Shown: positions 11,700-22,345 of the stretch, in pieces
Numbering within the stretch: position 1 is the stretch's first letter
Layout: every line of letters begins with the position of its first letter
Source of the DNA: Vesta saturnalis
Taxonomy: Eukaryota > Arthropoda > Insecta > Coleoptera > Lampyridae
DNA: 64,000 bases
Assembly: GCA_036346205.1 (NCBI GenBank)
Contig: JARFJB010002193.1
Span: 162,001 to 226,000, forward strand
Reading direction: 5' to 3'
Position numbers and translations under genes: made by a program
Notes under the pieces: generated by a model
Seen by the model: only the letters and a program-made list of their open reading frames with translations
Database searches by the model: none
Told to the model about the DNA's origin: nothing

Positions 11700-13270
11700 T
11701 GTTTCCGGATCTGTTCGCCAAACTTCGTTCGAGTCAATCTCAGGATGGTTTACTGCATTATATAGTTAACTTTTGAATTTAAACACCCTACTTGGTTTGC
11801 TAAGATTATGAGAAAAACTGTAATGTTGGTGTCAATAACATAATGTATTCGATACAATAATAAAACGTCTGAATTATTTTCGCTCGTCGTTTAATTCGTC
11901 GTTGCTTATCAAAGTTCAGTCCCTGTTGTCGGGTCTCACAACTTATTGGTTCCTACAGGGAATTTGCCTTCTGTTGGAGTAAGCCAAACCAAACCTTTTA
12001 GTGCCATTAGTTACTACTTTGCCAAAAACCACAAATTGTAAAGCTTATTTTTGCGTTTTGTTTGTTTACCACCAAAGCATTGTCTTTGAAAATCGTGTCT
12101 TCATTTTTTACAGAAGAATTTCATCGCTTATCATTTCTAGATGACAATTTTTCAAGAAAATATTTTTTCATTTGGTGAAGTAATATAGTCGCTATTTATG
12201 CGGATGTAAAAAAATGTTACTTACACACACATGGTAAGTTAGCTCGGTTGTCTTCAATCTCGTTATAATTAGAATCTTTCTTTTAGGCTTAAACTACGAT
12301 ATTTAAATTAAAAGTAGTATATTTAACCAGTTCGTTATAAATTATCATATATAGCTCGTTTTCGATCTATAGAGGTAAAATAACGTTATATGAATAAATG
12401 GATATTGTATCACTTACCATCTTTCGAGCTCCTTCGTTCTTCTGCTTCGTCTTCTTCCGTTATTTGTTGCTGTTAAGATTATACGTTACGTACCTTTTCA
12501 CCTGGTTTTTGCTTTTGCTACGTGCTCTCAAATTGGATCGTCTCGTACATGACTAGTAGCTGTGCTTCAATTACTGGTGTCTCGTTGTCGGAGATGTTAC
12601 ATTGTCATTAGAGATTACAAGGATGGAATTTTAACGACATTAACTACTCCAGTACTCGTCCATCAAAAGGTTAGATTATTCCATTACGTACCAGTAAACA
12701 TTGTATTGCTGAATTTACTTTTCAACCTATGATCGGTTACACACTGCCTTTCACAGGGATAACTACAGTATCTACACAAAAGTGTGTTTAAATTAATCAT
12801 ATTACAAAAAACTTTTTAATACATTGTTTACCTTTATTACTTCGGTGTCATCTTGATAGCCGAATTCATTTAAGTTTCCTAAAGATTTCACTAGTATAAA
12901 ACTGTTATAAGTTGATCCAACCATTAACTAATATTTTGTGCACTTAATTTAACCAAATCAGTGATTATCATTGAATTTTTACATGAAACGCCCAATGATG
13001 TGTTAATTTTAGCTTCCATCTTTGATACTACTTCAGGAGCTATTATTTATACTATCGTTGCGCAGTAGCAGTAACGTAAAACAGAAATTGTATGTCTATA
13101 TACCGGTTGTCTGTGTCGTATTATTTACACTATATTTGTTTGCTTTTAAGTACAAAGTTTCTTTTATTGGAGATAAGATTGTTCAGATCATTGGTCTCCA
13201 ATTAGAAATTGTTTAGTTACTGGCATATGTATGTTAGGATATGAACTGAACAAGCTTCTCCGATTATTTA
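11700..13270. other. No gene seen; one exon-like minus-strand stretch
   Basis: AT-rich, with no family recognised. On the minus strand at about 12419-12475 a short open stretch (QQQITEEDEAEERRSSKDGK) ends at a consensus donor GATG|GTAAGTG, preceded by a CTTAACAG acceptor-like sequence. This is the only exon-like signal seen, and it is too short to call. Confidence 0.3.
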
Positions 13271-13272
13271 TA

Positions 13273-14299
13273 CAGGGTGGTCCTTTTAAAGTGTTACAAA
13301 GCGATATTGATAAAATGGCTGAATGAAAATAAATGAAATATCTAGGGATACAATGGGTCGTTGGGGAGACTTTTGACAGAGTAAGTAATGTTTGAACCAC
13401 TTTTCCTTTTAGGGTGTAACTTTTAAATGTTAAATGGAAAGGTGCAGTCTTTCCAGATTCGTAATCAGAAAACTACGTTATAATCAATGAATAATTTAAT
13501 GCCAATGTCAATGTCACTACGCTAAATTTAACAAAATTAAAAATAAAATCAACTAAAGAAAAAACTGATATTAGGTACATTATTTCATTATAATAGGTGT
13601 TCAAAATGACGACCATTTTGTTCTAAACATTTATTAACCCTCTTTCGAAAAGAATTCCGCACTCTTTGACGATCTTGCAAGCCAATTTACTGCTCCCCCA
13701 CGTCCAATCCATCTGTTAGGGTAAGTGTCATTCAATATAGCACGTGCTTCTCGACAGAAATGTGGTGGTGCGCCGTCTTGCTGGAATCAAATTGCTTCAC
13801 GTTGTTGCTCTGGAATATTTGGCATCAATCTTTGCAAGTCATTTCGAAGGAAATCACAGTATCGCTGATTACCATCGAAAAAATGAGGTCCAATAACAAC
13901 ATCGCCAAATATCCCACACCAGGTATTTATCGACCAAGGGTGTTGATTAGCGACTGATCGCATCCAGTTTGGATTTTCTTGATCCCAATAATCATGTATT
14001 ATAATAAAATAATGTACCTAATATCATTTTTCTTTAGTTGATTTTATTTTAATTTTGTTAAATTTAGCGTAGTGACATTGACATTGGCGTTAAATTATTC
14101 ATTGATTATAATTTTTCTGAGATTACTGAATCTGAAGAAAACTGCACCTTTCCATTTAACATTTAAGTTACTCTCATAAAATGTGGAAAGGGTTTAAACA
14201 TTACCTACTCTGTCAAAAGTAACGACCCATTGATCGTGTATTTCATTTATTTTCATTCAGCATTTATCAATATCCTTTGTAACATTTAAAAGGACCATG
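13273..14299 (-). mobile_element. Long-TIR mariner-like element, internally deleted
   Basis: The left end CAGGGTGGTCCTTTTAAA starts at 13273 after TA (13271-13272). The right end TTTAAAAGGACCATG finishes at 14299 before TA (14300-14301). The termini are long inverted repeats of about 330 bp (13273-13600 against 13990-14299), sharing for example CCAATGTCAATGTCACTACG. The 1.03-kb element encloses a transposase remnant on the minus strand, so it is a deletion derivative of an autonomous element. Confidence 0.85.
13600..13990 (-). pseudogene. Mariner-like transposase fragment
   Basis: The minus strand encodes GIFGDVVIGPHFFDGN, then FQQDGAPPHFCREARAILND and YPNRWIGRGGAVNW. This is the catalytic core around the second Asp (QQDGAPPHF) of an IS630/Tc1/mariner transposase of the group found again at 44 kb and 53 kb. 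The third catalytic region reads WLARSSK instead of WPxRSPD, so the third Asp is lost. N- and C-terminal parts are missing. The plus-strand open frame in this place is its antisense shadow. Confidence 0.8.
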
Positions 14300-14386
14300 T
14301 ATATTTGAATTTTATTTTAAGGTTTATGTTGATATTGAAACGAAATGCAAGTTGAAGTGTTACCTTTCTATATAAATTTTGGTTTA

Positions 14387-14444
<58 letters not shown>
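14387..14444. repeat. (TA)n microsatellite
   Basis: Near-perfect TA dinucleotide run. The flanks (TTTTGGTTTAATATATAC and TATAATTTTCC) are not obvious transposon ends. Confidence 0.95.
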
Positions 14445-14676
14445 ATTTTCCTTTTCAGGGTTACGTTTTATGAAAGGTCTTTCAGTGTAGCAGAGAGGGA
14501 TTACGTTCTTTTATTAAATTAGCTAAATTGATTAAAGGTGAGTTTATCACTAAAATCTCGCGACCTACCCTCGTCAATAATCTTGAAAATATATGTTTAC
14601 GAAACTTTAGTGTTTCACATTGTGATAGTAAATTAAGGCTACATGTATGTTTGGGTTTGCACTGGTATGCACTGTT

Positions 14677-14680
<4 letters not shown>

Positions 14681-14721
<41 letters not shown>
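14681..14721. repeat. (TA)n microsatellite
   Basis: Perfect TA run of about 20 units. The plus-strand open frame crossing it encodes a Tyr/Ile run and is not a gene. The stretch 14722-15060 to its right holds nothing recognised. Confidence 0.95.
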
Positions 14722-14726
<5 letters not shown>

Positions 14727-15060
14727 TTTACAAAGATTATTCATTGTTGGTAAATTCATAAAGAAATTTACGCTTTTTAAGTGAATTGCCGTTTACCTGT
14801 TCTTCCTGTTCCTTCCCTGGTTCAAGCTTTACTGGGACCCTCTTCCAAGAACTAATAATTTATCTTTCCTTCCTTTAAAGCTTGTGGCGCCTATTTCTTG
14901 TCTGTTCTCCTTATCTTTCTGCCTACAATTTCGTCCGCGCTTTATAACTAACATAACCATATACTTACTCTTTATCAACACTTCAAAACACCCACGCTAT
15001 CCGAGTGCTCTGCGGTCTCAGGACCGTTTGGCTGAGTTACTAATCTAATTCCTCCTCATT

Positions 15061-16234
15061 TTATGTGACACGTTGCAAGACAAAATAGGGGTCCTTACTG
15101 TTTTCGTTGCATATGCCACAAATCCATTTGTGGCACTTGCAGCATTGTAGCCAGTCCACACGCCCTTTGTAGTTTGTCCACCTCACTCTACAAATTCTAC
15201 ATTTATCTTCTGTCTCTTTTATTCTCTTGGAAGCCCTTTTCTTGATGCTTGCTGCAGCTTCTTCTGCTGTATTTTCCTTTGAAGACTGTCTGTTTTCTTC
15301 TTTCTTGTCGGTATTTCTAGGTTTCTGAAAATCTGATGTTGATGGTGCCTGATCGTCAGGTGGGTTTTCTGGGATGTCACCTGAATGATCTGCAGTCACA
15401 GATGGATGGAAAGTTCTCGTACCAGCTTCAATCTTTCTTCATGCTTGCGTTTGGTGGACGGATCTTTAGCAACACCTCTGTGTTCTTGCAATAGTTCAAT
15501 AACGCTTGTATGCAATAGACGCCCCCCCTTTTCCTGCTGGACTACAGCATTCGGCAACCTTTTCAAAACTTCCTGCGGATTACATGGGAAGAGTCCGGTG
15601 ACTCTAAAGCCAGACATTAAATTTTGTTTGACGTTGGATTGAATCTGCGGCCACAGTCTGTTCAGTAGCAGAGTAAATTGTTCCTTAGGAATAGAATCAG
15701 GATAGCGCCCCTCTTTTCTCCACGTATCTAGAATCACTCGCCACGTTCTCTTCATAGGTGCAAAAACTGCGACGTCCAAAGGCTGGATAAAGTGCGTGGC
15801 ATTTGGTGGAAAGTGTAAGATAACTATCCTGTTCCTGTGCAATCCTAATGACGTTTGGGGCGAAACGACTAGCCATATTTTCGCCCATTACGATGACTCT
15901 CTTCTCTGGTTGCCTAGTCCGTTGAATGTGTGGCACTAAAATTTGGATAAACCAGATCTCAAAGAGATTGACATCGAACCATCCACTTGGGCTATTTCTA
16001 CAGGCCCACCGACCCACCAATTTTCGTTCACCACTTGCAGTTCCTGTAGAACTGTTTCGGTGCAGTCATCTCGGTAACTGTGGTAAAGTGTATAAGCAAC
16101 TGAAGACCTATTTCGGTGCAGTTATCTATACCCAAACTACTGAAAAACATATTCCATCTATCGTACCCCTCAGAAATTCTACAATGATCCCATCTAGGAC
16201 CAGTTCTACTATTAATTTTTATTAGCGATGTCAA
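15061..16234 (-). pseudogene. pogo/Tigger-like transposase, C-terminal half
   Basis: Minus-strand pieces in order start with 15697-16020, which has PSGWFDVNLFEIWF and VIVMGENMASRFAPNVIRIA (normally GDNLASH, so the second catalytic Asp is Glu here). Next, 15396-15842 has LHFPPNATHFIQPLDVAVFA with the third catalytic Asp in QPLD and the typical MKRTWR follow-on. Last, 15061-15399 is an acidic linker and a C-terminal Cys-rich tail, CRICRVRW then WLQCCKCHKWICGICNE, like a short PHD/zinc module. This is the DDE_1 layout of pogo/Tigger-type elements whose insect members often end in such a tail. At least two frameshifts occur (near 15400 and 15840). The first catalytic region and the N-terminal DNA-binding domain are not recognisable; 16028-16234 may hold a poor remnant. 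Confidence 0.85.
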
Positions 16235-16634
16235 TTTACAGAATAGATTTTAATTGACCATTGTTCGCCGCTGATCTCAAAATATTCCACAGAATAAAAG
16301 ACACCAGGATACTCAATTATTACAAAGTGAGTTAGATATCTTAGTAAAGCGGTGTTATGACAAAAATATGTGCCTAAACGTTACTAACGTAACGTTCAGT
16401 GCAAATGTGAAAGTGGTTTCGTTCAATATTAATTACATTAACAACGAACCTAATGGAAAGTAGGGAAAGAATTAAAGGTCTTGGTGTTATTTTGTTTTGC
16501 ATATCCTGTTGATCACACTGTAGATCTAGGCGTTTGCCGGGTTCTATCATCGTCCAATTTTACGAACATAAAATGTCTGGTTGTATTTATATATTTCTAA
16601 TAAGATTAATGCTTTATTATAATTGTAATATACT
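16235..16634. other. No gene seen
   Basis: AT-rich spacer between the pogo-like relic and the second Polinton-like terminus. I recognise nothing here. Confidence 0.4.
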
Positions 16635-17350
16635 AGTAGTACACGGGCACCATCCGACATTTTGTTTTTGTGACGTCACCTCTGGAGCACCTTAACTTTC
16701 ACTTTTTTTATATATACCCACGTAGGGATCGTTTTTTTTCACCTGAGAATGAAAAGATTTTATTTAATCTCTGTTTATTATTATTAATATTTATTAGGGC
16801 CCGTTTTGATTTTTATCAAAGAAGATTGCATAATTGTTATTAAAATTATTATTACATTTCTTTAAGGCCTATTTTATTTTACAATATACTTATTTTGCCA
16901 TGAGAAAGTCACCTTCAACATTATACATAATTAAAAATGAGTAATTAAGTTGCCATGCTTTAAACGATTTTCCACCTTGAGAACCTTAAATTATATGTAC
17001 AAGGTTTAAGAGGAAATAAAATGCATTAATACGATAAATGGTTACACATATGCATTATGGGCTGTTTTACGCCTGATTTTGTACTCCCTTTAATAGTGGC
17101 ACCAACTATCAATTAAAAGTAAAATATTGAAGGTCGACTGCTAAATTATATGCTCAAGGTTTAAGTGGAAAATAAAATTGCATTAATATGTTAGTTAATG
17201 CACATATGCATTATAGGCTGTTCTAGATTTCACTGCGTGCTCCTTTGACAGTTACAATTATCTGTAGAAGATCTAAGCAGAAAATAAATGCATTAAATGG
17301 TTACACATATGTATTACAGTTGTTTGTTTGTTTTACGCTTCATTTTGTCT
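16635..17350 (+). mobile_element. Second Polinton-like terminus and subterminal repeats
   Basis: AGTAGTACACGGGCACCATC at 16635 aligns with termini at 12 and 35915, followed by TTTGTGACGTCACC, CCCACGTAGGG and TTATTTAATCTCTGTTTATT as in the copy at 12. From about 16980 to 17350 a ~150-bp tandem repeat (three diverged units) contains GGTTTAAGxGGAAAATAAAA, TGCATTAATA and CACATATGCATTATxGGCTG. Nothing coding is seen, but an integrase fragment of the same element family lies at 18085-18230. Confidence 0.6.
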
Positions 17351-17399
17351 TTTAGTTTAGGGATGACTTTTTTAAAATCAATTGTATTACTTTTAACAC

Positions 17400-17890
17400 C
17401 TAGATTAAATTACGTAAAATTGATTATTGATATGGGATGTCATACTTTCTTTAAGAAACAGTAAAATATATTCATAGCCATAAAGCTTATAATACCTGTT
17501 AAACGTAACTACTCTTTATTTATATAAATCAGGGCCGCAAAAAGGTGCTACGTCTAACAGTAAATTATTAAAAACATCCTCAAATATAAGTAATCCATAA
17601 TCTGGTATGTTAAATACTAGACATTGCACTTCCCCTTATTTTCAAAATTAAGGGCACCGTAATTTATCTTATCTGGATCTTCATAGAGAACATCACTACC
17701 AGCATCAACTTCACCGTTTTCATCTTGAGGGATTATATTGTAATAGCTTATTAACAAGTAAAAACAGCTAATACCCTGATACTGCTTCATAATAATGCTC
17801 ATTCGATTGTAATTATGTTTTAAAAAATACATGCAGCGGGTCATATACAATTTTTATTTGCCGTTATTATTATTATTATTATAACAATAC
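17400..17890 (-). repeat. Left arm of a large inverted duplication
   Basis: The reverse complement of this arm matches 18720-19025 with small gaps: CATCCCATATCA, GAATATATTTTAC, the GAAGATCCAGATAA block, ACAATCGAATGAGCATTATT and CCGCTGCAT appear in mirrored order. The minus strand at 17617-17850 has a 77-codon open frame ending DVLYEDPDKINYGALNF. The copy in the right arm keeps a similar reading (DALYKDPDKLNYAALN). I do not recognise the protein. Confidence 0.8.
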
Positions 17891-18084
17891 ACGAAGGTCC
17901 ACGAACAAGTTCCGATCACGACAATGGGCGAAAACCCGAGAACAAGTTGCAACGTACTACACCTGTCTTACAATCTAGGTTATGTTCGGGGAGGGTTGGA
18001 GTGGGGGTTTCCGAAACAGCCTTCGCCGAAAGCCCCGCGTCGCAAAATTTTACGTATATGCAGAAGTTTTCGCCTTTCTTAAAA

Positions 18085-18230
18085 CAACGGTGAATGCTTT
18101 CAGATGTGGCTGTCTCCGTTTTAAGAACTCATATTCAAACCCCTCTTGTTAATCACATCTATAACCGCTAGTATGTAACTGTACCCATTACTGTGATTAC
18201 TGAAAGATCACATATCAGATCAGTCCACTA
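18085..18230 (-). pseudogene. Polinton integrase fragment
   Basis: The nucleotides at 18141-18230 align closely with 40843-40935 inside the integrase of the 35915 Polinton. The minus-strand translation SNHSNGYSYILAVIDVINKR corresponds to that integrase's SKHNSGYNYILTVIDVFSKR. The flank 18085-18140 aligns less well. No other part of the gene is present. Together with the terminus at 16635 this shows a second, heavily decayed Polinton, apparently rearranged because the subterminal CTTGTAAGACAGGTG motif occurs inverted near 17960. Confidence 0.8.
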
Positions 18231-18719
18231 CTCGAAAAAATTTTACTCGCAATGTACCAGCCTCGAGTAAAATTCTCGCTAAAGATTTATGCGTGGTGTA
18301 CACTTTTTGTTTTCTGTAGCAACACTCTAATATCTCTCCTCAGAGTTTATAAATCTAAAATCCTTTTTCGTCAGCCGAGATAGAACCTGTATGTAGATCC
18401 GTCTTATGTGATAGCATGGCATGGCAGACCCTTATTGGTAAAAATTCGAGGATTAAAATGATAGTGTTCTAATAGGAGGCCGGTATACTTAATTTGATTA
18501 TAACCCCTTTTTGACAGAGGTAATTCAAATAGAGCTTGTATGCTGCATAGAGGCAAAATCTAGCTTAAAGGAGAAGAAGACAGAAGACATTTTTTCGGCG
18601 TATACACCGCTATATTGAAGATACTGTCTTGTGTATTAGAAAACATGCGACTGATCCGGAATCGGATAATCTCAAGGTAGTGTGGAGAAATTAGCTAATT
18701 TTAAGAATAATCCCATATC

Positions 18720-19025
18720 TGTGCAATAATGATAATAATAGTGGCAAATAAAGATTGTATATAACCCGCTGCATCTACTTGTTAATGCATAATTACAATC
18801 GAATGAGCATTATTGTGAAGCAGTATCAGGAGTATTAGCTGTTTTTAATTGTTAATAAGCTTTTACAATATAACCGCTCACGGTAAAGTTAATGCTGGTA
18901 GTGATGCTCTCTATAAAGATCCAGATAAACTAAATTACGCTGCCCTTAATGAATATATTTTACAGTTTTTAAAGAAAGTATAACATCCCATATCATTTCA
19001 ATCAAATTTACGTAATTCAATCTAA
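18720..19025 (+). repeat. Right arm of the large inverted duplication
   Basis: Mirror copy of 17400-17890, with a spacer of about 830 bases that includes the Polinton integrase fragment. The arm ends directly against the 10-bp satellite. Confidence 0.8.
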
Positions 19026-19030
19026 AAGTA

Positions 19031-19549
19031 ATGCAAAGTAAAGCAAAGTAAAGCAAAGTAAAGCAAAGTAAAGCAAAGTAAAGCAAAGTAAAGCAAAGTA
19101 AAGCAAAGTAAAGCAAAGTAAAGCAAAGTAAAGCAAAGTAAAGCAAAGTAAAGCAAAGTAAAGCAAAGTAAAGCAAAGTAAAGCAAAGTAAAGCAAATAA
19201 AGCAAGTAAAGCAAAGTAAAGCAAAGTAAAGCAAAGTAAAGCAAAGTAAAGCAAAAGTAAAGCAAAGTAAAGCAAAGTAAAGCAAAGTAAAGCAAAGTAA
19301 AGCAAAGAGTAAAGAAAGTAAAGCAAGTAAAGCAAAGTAAAAGCAAAGTAAAGCAAAGTAAAGCAAAGTAAAGCAAAGTAAAGCAAAGTAAAGCAAAGTA
19401 AAGCAAAGTAAAGCAAAGTAAAGCAAAGTAAAGCAAAGTAAAGCAAAGTAAAGCAAAGTAAAGCAAAGTAAAGCAAAGTAAAGCAAAGTAAAGCAAAGTA
19501 AAGTAAAGTAAAGCAAAGTGAAGCAAAGTAAAGCAAAGTAAAGCAAATT
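19031..19549. repeat. 10-bp satellite (AAAGCAAAGT)n, ~52 copies
   Basis: A 10-bp unit, AAAGCAAAGT, repeats head to tail for about 520 bases. A few irregular units sit between 19190 and 19350 (single-base losses, one GAGTAAAGAAAG segment). On the minus strand it reads as endless ALLCFTLLYF in all three frames; these long frames are repeat artefacts, not proteins. Confidence 0.98.
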
Positions 19550-19555
19550 AAAAGT

Positions 19556-20215
19556 GTGTTAGATAAGCATGTACCGATACAAAAGGTGTAATGGTTTGTG
19601 ACATAAGTGTACGACCTCTGCTGTATGCAGATAACACAGTCTTATTAAGTGGCAGTGCGGATGAGCTGCAAACCGCTCTAAGGAAGTTTGATACAGTCTG
19701 TGAGGGCAGAGACCTAAAGGTAAACGTGAACAAAGCTAAGATTGTGGTGTTCAGTCGGAAAAGGTGGAAAGGAGGGTAGAGTATTTAATCTACAAGATGA
19801 AACTGTGGAGCAAGCGGACAAGCTAGTATATCTGGGTAGAATGTTTACTGCACATGGTACAATGGAGGGCGATATTGAACGAAGGGTCAATGATGTCGTA
19901 AATAAAGGTCTAATAAATGGAATAAGGGCAGTATCCAACGGTAATCGGGTATGTGTTAGGGTGAGAGGAAGTGTGAGTGAATGCTTTAGTATTGAGCAAG
20001 TAGTGCGACAAGGCTGTGTGATGTCACCGTGGTTCTTCAATGTATACATGGATACATGTTTTAGACAAGCATGTACGGATACAAATGGTGTAATGGTTGG
20101 TGACGTAAATGTACGACTTCTGGTGTATGCAGATGACACAGTCTTATTAAGTGACAGTGCGGATGAGCTACAAACCGCTCTGAGAAAGTTTGATACAGTC
20201 TGTGAGACGATATTC
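19556..20215 (+). pseudogene. Non-LTR (LINE) reverse transcriptase, duplicated fragment
   Basis: At 19591-19779 there is LLYADNTVLLSGSADELQTA (the catalytic YADD box mutated to YADN) and a KVNVNKAKIVVFSRK thumb motif. After a frameshift near 19760, EQADKLVYLGRMF follows, then the sequence goes back in domain order to GSVSECFSIEQVVRQGC, VMSPWFFNVYMD and again VYADDTVLLSDSADELQTA with an intact YADD. So C-terminal RT of one copy is followed by the palm of another; 19556-19704 and 20058-20206 are ~150-bp direct copies. The type is an LINE reverse transcriptase of insect style. Endonuclease, 5' part and 3' tail are absent. Confidence 0.85.
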
Positions 20216-20316
20216 GTAATGGGGGCAAATATTTTGTTGTTGACGGGGTCCATATACTACACAAAGTTTGGCGTACACGCACTGTCCTCACAAAAAAGTA
20301 CTAAGACTTATTGACT

Positions 20317-20485
20317 TCCCGAAAGTGGAATTGAACAAAGCAGCTACACAGGTGAATTAGGCTGCTGAAGGTGCAGATGTATTGATTGCTAACACTGCCA
20401 TTTCAAAGGGGTCTCAATATGATAGTGTCTTTGTTGTTGAGTAAGATATTGGCCGTCTTGTACTCCTTAATGCATACCTATCGTC
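20317..20485 (+). pseudogene. Fragment of a repeat-associated PIN/exonuclease-like protein
   Basis: One frame, broken by two stops, reads AAEGADVLIANTAISKGSQY then DSVFVVE, a stop, and DIGRLVLLNAYL. The pattern (ADVLIVxTAI, then VVGEDIDLLVLL) is one I recall from multi-copy, nuclease-like (PIN/Rad2-type) proteins scattered through arthropod genomes with mobile DNA. I cannot name the element. The acidic residues in AD and the degraded DI would be metal ligands in a PIN fold; that is inference from family knowledge. Confidence 0.35.
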
Positions 20486-21639
20486 TCACAAAAGTACTGC
20501 ATTTTTTCTGTACGTTAGTTTTAAAACATCTCGAACTTGACAATCAGATTACACCCTTCCTCAACCCTCGTGTATCACCAGGGGAATTAAAAGAAGAATC
20601 ACCCTGTCCGGTACGCTATATGGGTGGCGCTTAGATTGACGAGCATACGTCACGGATTTTCCTCGTGGATAGCTATTTAAGCGATGCAAGGATCGGTCTA
20701 TTTAAGGCTAGGTTTTGCTTCGTAGTTGACAAGTTTCGTTGGTCTGAATGAGTCTACTGAGACTGGCTGCTCGGCCTGGACTGGTATATTACCAAGAGTA
20801 GGCAGATCGAGGCTTGGTTGCCCCGGTTCTTAACGAAAACTTGCTACGAACTCTCGAAACCATATTCTGCTAAGCATCGCAATTGGTTCATTATTGCACT
20901 TGTATACCATTTATCATGTATTTACATTCGTTCTGGGAACCTTCGCCACGTTCTTGTATATATACTGTAGGTTAGCATTTTATTATCACGCTGTTCATTT
21001 AGGTTAGTCATATTATTCTTGTTATTAATTTAGTTTGTGAGGTGAGGTGTATATGTACTCATTTATTTTAATATATTACTTGAGTTTTGCATTCTTTTAA
21101 TACACATACTTCTTTATTTTCTTACTTAGTGTAATATTCGTTGCCTTTACTGAGTGAACAGTTTAGTAATTTGCTTATTCGTGAACGTGATCGTCCACGA
21201 TGGTCGTCCCGGTAACAGAAGTGGGGGAACACTTTCTAGTTCGCTCATATGGAGGAAACCCCTCAACACCTCGTTGAGCTGCGATACCAAGTGCTCGTAA
21301 AACCTGCTGACAAAACAACATTAAATCTTGCAAAGTTTCAGAGCACACGAGCATACTACCGAGTTCACGCGTAGTATCCACAGAAGTGGGGCTAGGTAAG
21401 CGTTCCGTAACGCCTCGTCTAATAAATACCCAGCTCCAGATTATATCCTCCTTAACACTGCACTACAGCAGTTACAAGCAAACCTGCACAAAATCATGTG
21501 GTTGTCGAAAAGCAGAACTAAACTGCAAACATTGGAATAGGTAGAACTGCGAGAATTAACCGCCACAAGTCTTAGAAGACGAGTCGTCCAATCAATCCGG
21601 GGACACACTGTATATATGTAATTTTGAAACAAATAAAAA
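20486..21639. other. No gene seen; LTR-like and TE-end-like stretches
   Basis: The block 20590-21130 has TATTTAAG-type boxes (20672, 20700) and could be part of an LTR, but no partner copy is present. At 21585-21614 the text AATCAATCCGGGGACACACT followed by GTATATA looks like the right end of a TA-inserting element. The minus-strand frame at 21175-21381 is not a recognised protein. Confidence 0.3.
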
Positions 21640-22345
21640 AAACAGCACTATAAAATATAAAAATAATCAAGTTAATTAGTGACGACCTAATTGTTCAAAT
21701 TGTCGTCCGTCATTTTCCAAGCAAGCGTTTACTCTTTGAAGAGTAGATTGAATACTCTGAATGGAATTTCGTATTATATCGATCATGTTATGTTGAGTAG
21801 TGGCCCTAATTGCAAAAACAAGGTAGGTCTTTAATTTGTCCCCAGAGATGTAAGTCTAAGACAGTCAAGTTTGCTGACCTGGCTGGCCAAAAAAATAGGC
21901 TCCCACGTCCTATCCATCTATCAGGATATGCGTCATCTAAAAATTCTCTAACTTCTTTGGAGAAATGCGCCGGACACTCATAGTGCTGAAACAAAGTGGA
22001 CCTACAAATTTCTAGGGGTATATCTCCTAGAAGAAGAGGCAATTCAACCCTTAAAAATTTTAGGTAGCTTTCCCCATTAATTGAGTTATTGAAAATAAAG
22101 GGTCCAATTATACCATCGACCCTGATGTTGAACCTCTTTCATCCAGCGTGTATTATTCTGTGACCAATAGTGCATATTGTGACGGTTTACCAAACCATTA
22201 CTTCTAAATGTAGCTTCATCTGGTCACAACATACGTGACAGCAATTGAAGGGTCGTCACATATCATATCTAGCAACCAGTTGCAATAATCCAACCTTCTA
22301 TCGTAATCGCGATGCATCTTTGGTACAGTACATGAGATGGATGTA
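21640..22345 (-). pseudogene. Mariner-like transposase, decayed
   Basis: The minus strand encodes, in broken frames, a NxHYWSQNN motif (about 22160-22200), then CPAHFSKEVREFLDDAYPDR and WIGRGSLFFWPARSANLTVL plus DLHLWG, and finally an RVNACLENDGRQFEQ-like tail (about 21700). This is the catalytic domain of the long-TIR mariner-like group. The second and third catalytic positions are gone: QQDG reads QHYE, and RSPDL reads RSANL. The spacing between them is still 36 residues. No inverted repeats are resolved. Confidence 0.8.

Noticed and set aside
12410..12480. Possible host exon on the minus strand with a GTAAGTG donor
   Set aside because: Only about 20 codons, one strong splice site and no linked exon or homology.
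13760..13957. 65-codon plus-strand frame
   Set aside because: Antisense of the mariner-like transposase fragment in the 13273-14299 element.
17617..17850. Immune-receptor-type tyrosine motif (INYGAL) as evidence of a vertebrate receptor exon
   Set aside because: The window otherwise looks like an insect transposon field, and a short (I/L)xYxxL match is easily met by chance; reported only as an unexplained repeat.
18946..19546. Three overlapping minus-strand open frames of 169-196 codons
   Set aside because: They are translations of the 10-bp satellite in all three frames, with no start context or family similarity.
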